From positions 1 through 64,000 of the forward strand of contig NZ_JODC01000025.1 in the NCBI RefSeq assembly GCF_000720765.1: a stretch of DNA of 64,000 bases, read 5' to 3'. Source of the DNA: Streptomyces sp. NRRL S-646 (GTDB taxonomy: Bacteria; Actinomycetota; Actinomycetes; Streptomycetales; Streptomycetaceae). The notes below the pieces were generated by a model, which was not told the origin of the DNA, searched no databases, and saw only the letters and a program-made list of their open reading frames with translations. Of this stretch, positions 1-5,885 are shown in pieces (the first letter of the stretch is position 1; every line of letters begins with the position of its first letter). The translations under genes were made by a program, and so were the position numbers.

Positions 1-246
1 ACGGCGAGCCCGATGTTCAACCCGACGTATCGGCACCGCCGTCCAAGCCATCCACACCCTCTTGACCTGCGACTATTCAGGATGAAAGAGGTTCACTGAT
101 CGCTCTGCTTCCTGCGATCTGCGATGGCCCATCGGCCTGATCAACTGGGGGACACGCCTCAACCTGGATAGCCGGCCAATACGCAGCAGTGGCCGCCTAC
201 TACGCGCGCGGCACCCTGCGCACCAGCAACAGCAGATCAGCGAACA

Positions 247-339
247 ACGCGAGTTAACGATATCGGTGGGCTTGGCGCGTGTGTCGATCCCGCTGGACTT
301 GCCTGCGGCCGGCGGACCAGTAACCACGTAGAGCACGAC
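247..339 (-). pseudogene. P-loop NTPase fragment (phage-type)
   Basis: About 31 residues survive of a Walker A-type NTPase: a hydrophobic strand VVLYVV, the P-loop TGPPAAGKSS, then ARAKPTDIV-like residues. This resembles the N-terminus of small AAA/P-loop proteins found next to HNH nucleases and terminases in actinophages (family recall). After the IV residues the frame runs into unrelated sequence, so no Walker B or later domain is present. It lies directly downstream of the small membrane protein gene on the same strand and close to an HNH remnant, which fits a decayed prophage or integrative element. Positions 1-246 hold no gene I can support. Confidence 0.5.
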
Positions 340-344
340 GTTCC

Positions 345-749
345 TCAAGCGATCAAGAGCAGGAGCAGCCACATAATGGCGGAAAGCCCCGGTAGTGCGT
401 AGACGATGAGCACCAGGGAGCGCCCCTGGGGCATGCATGTCCTGAGCGTTTCGTCGTAGTCCGGGAGCCTCTGACGTGTGCGAAGTCGTATGGCTCGCCA
501 ATACAGCAGGTGACGGTGCCCTATGTACAGCCAGATCAACGTGGACGCGATTCCGAATGCAGCGATCACGCGTGCGGCAGCCAGATTCTTGTCGCCAGCG
601 GTCAGTATTGTGCTGTAGGCCACCGCCAAGAGTGACAGCGCGACCAGGAAGAGATTCCCCTGCTGGTAGCGGATGTTGTCCTCGTGAAGGAGGTGCTCCC
701 AGATCCTGTTGTCTGCCGCCTGGCGCTCATGTTCCTCGGTCTCCTCCAT
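345..749 (-). CDS. small three-helix membrane protein, unknown function
   Basis: 134 residues. An acidic, helical N-terminus of about 30 residues is followed by membrane segments near residues 31-50, 59-80 and 110-133, separated by an Arg-rich loop (RLRTRQR). No signal peptide or catalytic motif is seen. The start is an ATG without a clear Shine-Dalgarno sequence. Its position between an HNH remnant and a P-loop remnant suggests it travelled with a mobile element. Small multi-helix membrane proteins in such places can be defence effectors, immunity proteins or phage membrane proteins, but nothing here decides between these. The reading frame is intact and the hydrophobic pattern is convincing; the function is unknown. 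Confidence 0.6.
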   Translation of the reverse strand: MEETEEHERQAADNRIWEHLLHEDNIRYQQGNLFLVALSLLAVAYSTILTAGDKNLAAARVIAAFGIASTLIWLYIGHRHLLYWRAIRLRTRQRLPDYDETLRTCMPQGRSLVLIVYALPGLSAIMWLLLLLIA

Positions 750-794
750 TGCGTAGTGCTACCCGGCCCGGGCGTGGAGTCACCGCATCCGCAT

Positions 795-1073
795 TCACCA
801 GATCCGTGAGCTGGCTGAGGCTGATTGCTCGTGGTGTGGTTGCCGCGGGCGCTGTTGCAACGCCGGTGGGCCGAGCGGGCGTTCTCGGGGTCGAGGAGAC
901 TGCCGCCCTTCGACAGTGGGACGTAGTGGTCGAGGATGAAGGCGAGCGGGTGACGGCGGCCGTCGACGTCTGGCGTGGCCGCAACGCCAGCAGGGCAGGC
1001 CGAGGGCTTTCTGTGCGGCGACGAGGCGGCGGGAGGGGCGCCCGTTGCGCGGGTTGCTGGCCACGGGCGCCAC
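795..1073 (-). pseudogene. frameshifted HNH endonuclease
   Basis: The first frame encodes NGRPSRRLVAAQ and then GLPCWRCGH, the N-terminal half of phage-type HNH nucleases with the first CxxC. Near position 975 the homology jumps by one base: the next frame reads HPLAFILDHYVPLSKGG, then DPENARSAHRRCNSARGN, which is the rest of the HNH fold including the second zinc-binding part. No stop follows until well inside the next gene, so the natural C-terminus is also lost. A strong ribosome-binding site (AAGGAGG) sits 8 bases before the GTG at 1064, right after the stop of the upstream gene, so the ancestral gene was translated in an operon. Confidence 0.75.
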
Positions 1074-1077
1074 CTCC

Positions 1078-1674
1078 TTAGGGCTGGGCGGTCTCCAGGC
1101 CCTTGGGACCCTTGTCGACTGCGTCCCCGATCTCCTTCTGCATGATCTCAGCGGCGTACTTCTGGACGGTCTTGTCGTCGACGCCGTTGCAGGCGTCGGG
1201 ACGGGTGCCGGGTGTGGCGTTGTCGCCTGCGGCGATGGCGTCCCCTGAACGCGCGGAGATCCGACCGTAGATGGGCCAGTAGACGACGGTAGACGAGTCG
1301 GTAGACGTGCAGGTCAGGCAGCGGTAGACGGATCGGTAGACGTCTCCCCGGCGTGCACCGGGGAAGGGGGCCAGATCTTCACGGCGGACACCCCTCGTCG
1401 GGCTCCCGCCGTGCGCCTTCACCTTGGGCTGAACAGGGATGCCCAGGGCCTCCAAACGGGCGCGCAGATCACCCACCGTCCAGGCGGCCGTGCGGGCCGC
1501 GGTCGTGGGGTGCTGCTGGAGGTGGGCGAGGACAGTCCGCAGGTGCAACGCCTTGCCGTCCCCCATGACCTCCAAGAGCAGGGCCCGGACGGCGTCGACG
1601 TCGAGTTCGGAGGAACGTAGGCGCCACCGGGAGCCAACCGAGGCATCCGAGTGCGGACTGACACGGACTGACAC
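1078..1674 (-). CDS. mobile-element-associated protein with winged-helix-like region
   Basis: 198 codons, probably an altered gene. Residues about 22-110 form a helical segment (DVDAVRALLLEVMG, WTVGDLRARLEALGI, then GVRREDL) that looks like the C-terminal winged-helix part of plasmid or phage proteins such as FtsK/TraB-like translocases or DUF3631 proteins. I cannot choose between them. Residues about 115-140 are encoded by degenerate 12-bp repeats. The last 40 residues (from DACNGVDD) look like a different conserved helical tail. The GTG start lies in a short direct repeat (ACTGACACGG twice on the plus strand) and is doubtful. The HNH remnant follows 4 bases after the stop. It could be a fusion of two decayed genes. 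Confidence 0.4.
   Translation of the reverse strand: MSVRVSPHSDASVGSRWRLRSSELDVDAVRALLLEVMGDGKALHLRTVLAHLQQHPTTAARTAAWTVGDLRARLEALGIPVQPKVKAHGGSPTRGVRREDLAPFPGARRGDVYRSVYRCLTCTSTDSSTVVYWPIYGRISARSGDAIAAGDNATPGTRPDACNGVDDKTVQKYAAEIMQKEIGDAVDKGPKGLETAQP
1267..1342 (+). repeat. six degenerate GTAGACG repeats with 12-bp period
   Basis: GTAGA(C/T)G begins at 1267, 1279, 1289, 1301, 1324 and 1336. Three spacings are exactly 12 bp; the others are 10 and 23 bp, so the tract has slipped out of frame. Read on the minus strand the copies give VYRS-type or STDS-type residues. Short clustered repeats at the end of a transfer gene are a feature of Streptomyces conjugation loci (clt, bound by TraB). That role is an inference only. 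Confidence 0.6.
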
Positions 1675-1891
1675 GGACGGTGGCGATGCTCGGACGCAGG
1701 TGAGTCGGGGCGTCCCCCCTCCCCTTCCTGAGCCCTCAGTTAGTCCTGCCTTAACGGCACCATAAGGATCTCCACCACCCGCCTCCAGCAGGCGATTTCA
1801 CGGTTTCTTGGGGCTAGCTTCTGATCGCGCCCCACGGGATTCGCCCCCGGCGATCGCCCCACAAATCAGGACCGTTCCGAGGAGATTCCGC

Positions 1892-2875
1892 ATGCCCGCA
1901 CGCCGCCGCAAGGTCGCCGCTCTCACTGCCCTCGGCGCCGCCCCGCTCGCCCTGACCGCCCTCGCTGCCGCCCCGGCGTCCGCGCACGGCACGATGGGCG
2001 ACCCGGTCAGCCGGGTCTCGCAGTGCTATGCGGAGGGCCCGGAGAGCCCGAAGTCGGACGCCTGCAGGGCGGCGGTCGCTGCCGGCGGCACCCAGGCGCT
2101 CTACGACTGGAACGGCATCCGTATCGGCGACGCGAACGGGCAGCACCGGACGCTGATCCCGGACGGCAAGCTGTGCAGCGCGAACAACGAGGAGTTCAAG
2201 GGGCTCGACCTGGCCCGCGCCGACTGGCCGGCGACGAGAGTGAGCGCCGGCTCGTACACCTTCAAGTACCGCGTGACCGCACCGCACAAGGGCACCTTCA
2301 AGGTGTACGTCACCAAGGCCGGCTACGACCCGGCGCACCCGCTCGCCTGGTCCGACCTGGACCTGGAGCACCCGGTGGCGACGGCCACCGACCCGGTCGC
2401 CGGCGGCGGCTTCTACACGTTCTCCGGCACTCTCCCCGAGCGCTCCGGAAAGCAGCTCCTGTACGCGATCTGGCAGCGCTCGGACAGCCCGGAGGCGTTC
2501 TACTCCTGCTCGGACGTCACCTTCGGCGGAAGCAGCGGCAGTGGTGGTACGACGGCGGGCGGCTCGTCCCCGGCGCCGAGTGCCTCCGCCCCCTCCGACG
2601 AGCAGATCGAGGCGGGGGCCGACAAGTCGACGGTCGAGCACCACGGTCACGGTGACGCCGACGCGAGCACCTCGGCGGATCCGACGACCGCTGCTGCCGC
2701 GGCCAACGAGCCCAAGGAGGCCGGGACCTCGGAGAACCTCGCCGAGACGGGCGCCGACGACAGGACCCCGTACCTCGCCATGGGTGGCGCGGCAGCCCTG
2801 GCGCTCGGCGCGGCGGCCCTGTTCGCCTCCGTCCGCCGCCGTGCGACCGGCGACGGCGGACGGCGCGGCCGCTGA
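1892..2875 (+). CDS. AA10 lytic polysaccharide monooxygenase with LAETG sortase signal
   Basis: Copper-dependent LPMO for oxidative cleavage of chitin or cellulose, exported and fixed to the wall. 327 residues from the ATG preceded by GAGGAG. The signal peptide ends in PASA and leaves His as the first mature residue (HGTMGDP), half of the histidine brace; the second brace His is in TAPHKG. Cysteines near YAEGPE, LCSANN and YSCSD fit family disulfides. After the catalytic domain (to about residue 230) come a Gly/Ser/Ala linker, then LAETG, a hydrophobic stretch and VRRR, a cell-wall sorting signal of the LAXTG type used by class E sortases. No carbohydrate-binding module is present. A terminator follows. 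Confidence 0.93.
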   Translation: MPARRRKVAALTALGAAPLALTALAAAPASAHGTMGDPVSRVSQCYAEGPESPKSDACRAAVAAGGTQALYDWNGIRIGDANGQHRTLIPDGKLCSANNEEFKGLDLARADWPATRVSAGSYTFKYRVTAPHKGTFKVYVTKAGYDPAHPLAWSDLDLEHPVATATDPVAGGGFYTFSGTLPERSGKQLLYAIWQRSDSPEAFYSCSDVTFGGSSGSGGTTAGGSSPAPSASAPSDEQIEAGADKSTVEHHGHGDADASTSADPTTAAAAANEPKEAGTSENLAETGADDRTPYLAMGGAAALALGAAALFASVRRRATGDGGRRGR

Positions 2876-2890
2876 CCCGGCCGAAGAGCG

Positions 2891-2927
2891 CGGGGCCTGT
2901 CCGGCGGCTCAGGTCGGACAGGCCCCG
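2891..2927. terminator. bidirectional terminator between LPMO and lipase genes
   Basis: CGGGGCCTGTCC and its exact complement GGACAGGCCCCG form a 12-bp stem with a 13-base loop, between two convergent genes. Confidence 0.8.
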
Positions 2928-2936
2928 GGAGGTGCG

Positions 2937-3806
2937 TCAGCCCAGTGCCGACGCACAGGTGGTGGCGGTGGCGTGCGCCGGGTCGAGGGCGTTGGCCACC
3001 TCGTGGAAGGCGACCCGGTCGGTCAGCCCGACCAGCGCGTGCTCGGAGAGGTCGACCGAGCACAGGTTCTGCAGCAGCACGTTGTGCACGTCGGAACCGC
3101 TCAGGAACTGACTGCGGTACGGCGTGACCACCTCGTCGTACTTGGTGGCGAGGACCGTGTAGTGGACGCCGGGAACGGTGTCCCCGCCCGCGTTGAGCTT
3201 GGTGAGGAAGGCGGATCCGACGACCTGGTCGGCCAGTGCGGGGGTCGCGGCGGAGATCAGGTCGGATGCGCCGGGGAAGTACGGCAGCAGGTTGGTGAAG
3301 CCGTCGAGGTCGGTGCCGTGGTTGCTGGGTGCGATGCCGACGAGGGCGTTCACCTTGGCGGCTCCGCCGAGGAACTTGAGGTAGTAGCGGGGCATCATGC
3401 CGCCCTGCGAGTGGCCGACGAGGTCGACCTTGGCGGCGCCGGTCGCGGCGAGCACCTTGTCGACGTAGGCGGACAGTTGCTCTGCCGACTTGTCGATGGG
3501 TCCGAGGCCGTAGAAGACGGGGACGCCCGTCAGTTGACCGTAGTCGAGGGCGAAGACGCAGTAGCCGCGATCCTCCAGATACGGCGCGAGTGCCAGCCAG
3601 TTGTCGATGGAGTTGGCGAGGGTGCCGTGGACCAGGACGACGGGCCGGGGGTGGGCGGCGGACGGCTTGCAGGAGTAGTCGTTCCAGCCGCTCGACGAGG
3701 CCACGGCTGTGTCGGCGGCGTGGGCGGCGGTGGCGGGGACGGTTGCGACCGCGGCGGTCAGCAGCAGCGCGGTGAGGGGTCTGAGCACTCGTTTCCAGGG
3801 CAGCAT
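2937..3806 (-). CDS. secreted lipase/esterase (lipase class 2 type)
   Basis: 289 residues: a signal peptide with charged N-terminus and cleavage near AHA, then an alpha/beta hydrolase. The oxyanion region is VVLVHGT, the nucleophile elbow GHSQGG, the likely acid Asp lies in KYDEVVTPY, and the likely catalytic His in HALVG or AFHEV. Cysteine pairs (YSCK/YCVF and NLCS/TTCAS) fit disulfides of secreted Streptomyces lipases. The start has AAGGAG eight bases upstream. It probably hydrolyses extracellular acylglycerols. The upstream region holds a palindrome and direct repeats listed separately. It converges on the LPMO gene with a shared terminator. Confidence 0.92.
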   Translation of the reverse strand: MLPWKRVLRPLTALLLTAAVATVPATAAHAADTAVASSSGWNDYSCKPSAAHPRPVVLVHGTLANSIDNWLALAPYLEDRGYCVFALDYGQLTGVPVFYGLGPIDKSAEQLSAYVDKVLAATGAAKVDLVGHSQGGMMPRYYLKFLGGAAKVNALVGIAPSNHGTDLDGFTNLLPYFPGASDLISAATPALADQVVGSAFLTKLNAGGDTVPGVHYTVLATKYDEVVTPYRSQFLSGSDVHNVLLQNLCSVDLSEHALVGLTDRVAFHEVANALDPAHATATTCASALG

Positions 3807-3853
3807 CGTGTGATCTCCTTGCGGCTCAAGGGAGTTGCGATGGCCTTACGCCC

Positions 3854-3869
3854 TGTGATCCGGATCACG
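3854..3869. promoter_or_regulatory. CRP-like palindrome upstream of the lipase gene
   Basis: TGTGATCCGGATCACG contains the perfect 14-bp palindrome GTGATCCGGATCAC and matches the CRP pattern TGTGA-N6-TCAC. It lies about 50 bp upstream of the lipase start codon. Binding by Streptomyces Crp is an inference. Confidence 0.5.
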
Positions 3870-3889
3870 AAGGATGCTGTTCACTCGTC

Positions 3890-3932
3890 AAGTTACGGGT
3901 GAGTAGCGCAAGTGTGAAGTTACGCGTCAGTA
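3890..3932. repeat. direct repeat AAGTTACGsGTsAGTA, 27-bp period
   Basis: AAGTTACGGGTGAGTA (3890-3905) and AAGTTACGCGTCAGTA (3917-3932) differ at two of 16 positions and lie 27 bp apart, about 84-126 bp upstream of the lipase start. Each copy contains TTAC...GTA-type half sites like those of TetR or MarR operators. Further downstream TAACTGAC...CAGTA is a weaker relative. Confidence 0.55.
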
Positions 3933-3978
3933 AAAACTTCCAGTGATAACTGACTCGCCAGTAGCCGACGCCGAACCC

Positions 3979-4425
3979 TCACCAGGCAGGCCGGATGGGC
4001 CCATAGGGCGCAATGCGCCCCAAGTGCCCACCCAGCGCCCGCACTTCACCCTCACCGAGCACGGCACTCCACTCCCGCACCACCTCCGCGGCAGCCTCCT
4101 CCGCGGCCCGCGTACAGGCCCACCCCTGCTCGGTCAGCACGATCAACCTGGCACGGGCATCCAGAGGATGCGCCCGGCGCTCGGCATAACCCTTCCGCAC
4201 GATCTCGTCGACGAGCTGACTGGCGGCCTGCTTGGTGACACCGAGGTGGGCCGCGAGATCGGTGACCGTCGCGCCGTCCGGTGCGAGCCGCGCGAAGGCA
4301 AAGCCGTGCGCGGGCCTTACCCCCTCGAAGCCGCGGGCGACGACGCCCTCGTTGATGCGCTGCGTGAGCTCACCGGCGACGGCGAGCAGGGCGGCGGACA
4401 GGGCCATGGCCTCGGAGTTCTGCAC
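3979..4425 (-). CDS. MarR-family transcriptional regulator
   Basis: 148 residues with the MarR arrangement: an N-terminal dimerisation helix, a winged helix-turn-helix near residues 55-95 (TVTDLAAHLGVTKQAASQLVDEIVRKGYAE), the wing with DARARLIVLTEQG, and a C-terminal dimer helix. The GTG start lacks a strong ribosome-binding site, so the first residues are uncertain. It is transcribed divergently from the cupin gene. The intergenic space holds two copies of a perfect palindrome that is very probably its own operator, so it likely represses itself and the cupin gene until a ligand binds. Confidence 0.9.
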   Translation of the reverse strand: MQNSEAMALSAALLAVAGELTQRINEGVVARGFEGVRPAHGFAFARLAPDGATVTDLAAHLGVTKQAASQLVDEIVRKGYAERRAHPLDARARLIVLTEQGWACTRAAEEAAAEVVREWSAVLGEGEVRALGGHLGRIAPYGPIRPAW

Positions 4426-4451
4426 GGAGGCATTGAAACACCCTTGACGAA

Positions 4452-4501
4452 ATGGTCAAGCAGCTTGACTATGGATCCGGATAGTCAAGCTGCTTGACCA
4501 T
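4452..4501. promoter_or_regulatory. double palindromic MarR operator
   Basis: GTCAAGCAGCTTGAC (4455-4469) and GTCAAGCTGCTTGAC (4484-4498) are 15-bp palindromes and also complements of each other. The whole element is two perfect 21-bp arms (4452-4472, 4481-4501) around an 8-base centre containing GGATCC. A related CTTGAC...GTCAAG pair overlaps the left side (4443-4460). Confidence 0.85.
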
Positions 4502-4518
4502 ATGGATCGGAGTCAGCC

Positions 4519-4893
4519 ATGCCCATCGTCCGCACATCCGAAGCCGTCACCCACGAGATCCACGGCGCCCGTTTCATCTCGTACGCCGCCCCGCTCACCG
4601 GAAGCAAGGAGCTGTGCGCCTGGCGCGGTGAGATCCCCGCCGGGACCAAGGCACCGCTCCACACCGTCAGCCGCGAGGAGATCTTCCATCTCCTCATCGG
4701 CGAACTGCTCATCACCCTCGACGGCCGCACCGACCGCATCACGGCGGGCGACACGGTCATCGTCAACCCCGGCGCGACCCTCGGAGTCGAGAACCCCACC
4801 GATCAGACGGCGATCTCCTGGGTCACCACTTCCATCGGCCTGGAGGCGGTACTGGAGGACGGCACGCGGATCACACCACCATGGGCCAACTGA
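4519..4893 (+). CDS. cupin-domain protein
   Basis: 124 residues forming a single small cupin: the barrel runs through PAGTKAPLHTVSREEIFHLLIGE, where His and Glu residues occupy metal-binding positions, and the second motif is about residues 70-100 (AGDTVIVNPGATLGVEN). It ends EDGTRITPPWAN. No transmembrane segment or signal is present. It starts 18 bases after the operator shared with the MarR gene and is the only gene controlled on that side. It could be a small dioxygenase, isomerase or binding protein; the substrate is unknown. Regulation by the MarR ligand suggests a detoxification or catabolic role. Confidence 0.85.
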   Translation: MPIVRTSEAVTHEIHGARFISYAAPLTGSKELCAWRGEIPAGTKAPLHTVSREEIFHLLIGELLITLDGRTDRITAGDTVIVNPGATLGVENPTDQTAISWVTTSIGLEAVLEDGTRITPPWAN

Positions 4894-4910
4894 CCTTCCG
4901 ACACGAGGAG

Positions 4911-5885
4911 TTACGCCGCCAGCGCGCCCGGCCGCACCGCTCCCGGTCCGAACTTCGCCCGGACCCGGTCCGCGACCTCCTCGATACGGCGGGCCTTCTG
5001 GTCCACCGGGTCGAAGGTGAGCTGGTAGGCGGCCTGTTCGGCGGGACCGAGGGACTCGGCGCGGAGAGTGAGGGCGCGGACGCGGGCGCGCTGGAGGCCC
5101 AGGGACTCGTACATGTCGTACGCCGTCCTGGTCAGGGCGGCCGAGTGGGCGGTGGGTTCCTTGAGGGTGCGGGTGCGGGTCGTCGCGGTGCGGTCGGCGT
5201 AGCGCGCGGTGAGGGTGAGCGTGCCGCAGACCTTGTCCAGGGCGCGCAGCCGGGCGCCCAGTTCCTCGGCGGCCGAGAGGAGGGCGCGGCGGTGCCGGTC
5301 CGGGCTCAACTCGTCGCGGGTGAAGGGGCGTTCGGTGGCCAGGGAGCGGGAGACGGCGTTCGGGACGACCCGGCCGCGGTCGACGCCGTTCGCCTTCTCG
5401 TGCAGTTCGCGGGCCGCCCTCGCACCGATCAGGCGCTGGAGTGTGGAGAGCGGTGCGGCGGCCACCAGACCCAGGGTGTCGAGGCCGTACTCGCCCAGGG
5501 TGCGGGCGGTGGCCGTGCCGACGCCGGGGAGCGCGGTGACCGGACGGTCCGCGAGGAACTCCGCGATGCCGTCCGGATCGCCGGGGACCTCGCAGGTCAG
5601 CCCGGGCCTGGCCGAACCCAGTGCCACGCGGGCCAGCATCGGGCCCGGCCCGGCGCCGATCGCGCAGTCGACGCCGTACAGGGCGAGGGCACGCACCCGG
5701 ATCACCGCCGCCAGCTCGACCGCGCTGCGTCCGAAGTACCGCTCGGCGCCCCGCAGATCGGCCAGCGCCGCGTCCGGCGGCAGCGCCTCCACGACCGGGG
5801 TGAACTCCTCCAGCAGCCCGAGCAGCCCCGACAGGGCGGCCTCGTCCGTCGGAGGCAGCTGGAAACGTACGCACACGATGGTCAT
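4911..5885 (-). CDS. catalytically degenerate Y-family polymerase, ImuB-like partner of DnaE2
   Basis: 324 residues from the ATG that overlaps the dnaE2 stop (ATGA), so it is translationally coupled. The Y-family fold is visible: helix-hairpin-helix LPGVGTATARTLGEYGL, the little-finger region, and QLTFDP near the C-terminus, which resembles a beta-clamp-binding motif. The catalytic motifs are not intact: the N-terminal DxD segment reads IVCVRFQ, and the usual SLDEAYLD is PPDAALADL, losing the Glu. The protein is also shorter than Pol IV. Such features define ImuB, the non-catalytic scaffold that brings DnaE2 to the clamp. Annotation pipelines would probably call it DNA polymerase IV. Confidence 0.8.
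   Translation of the reverse strand: MTIVCVRFQLPPTDEAALSGLLGLLEEFTPVVEALPPDAALADLRGAERYFGRSAVELAAVIRVRALALYGVDCAIGAGPGPMLARVALGSARPGLTCEVPGDPDGIAEFLADRPVTALPGVGTATARTLGEYGLDTLGLVAAAPLSTLQRLIGARAARELHEKANGVDRGRVVPNAVSRSLATERPFTRDELSPDRHRRALLSAAEELGARLRALDKVCGTLTLTARYADRTATTRTRTLKEPTAHSAALTRTAYDMYESLGLQRARVRALTLRAESLGPAEQAAYQLTFDPVDQKARRIEEVADRVRAKFGPGAVRPGALAA

Noticed and set aside
2..91. C-terminus of a transposase (frame ending CDYSG) and a possible insertion sequence end
   Set aside because: Too short and without a recognised motif or matching inverted repeat; the window edge cuts it.
1267..1342. CRISPR array
   Set aside because: Units are only about 7-12 bp with no uniform spacers.
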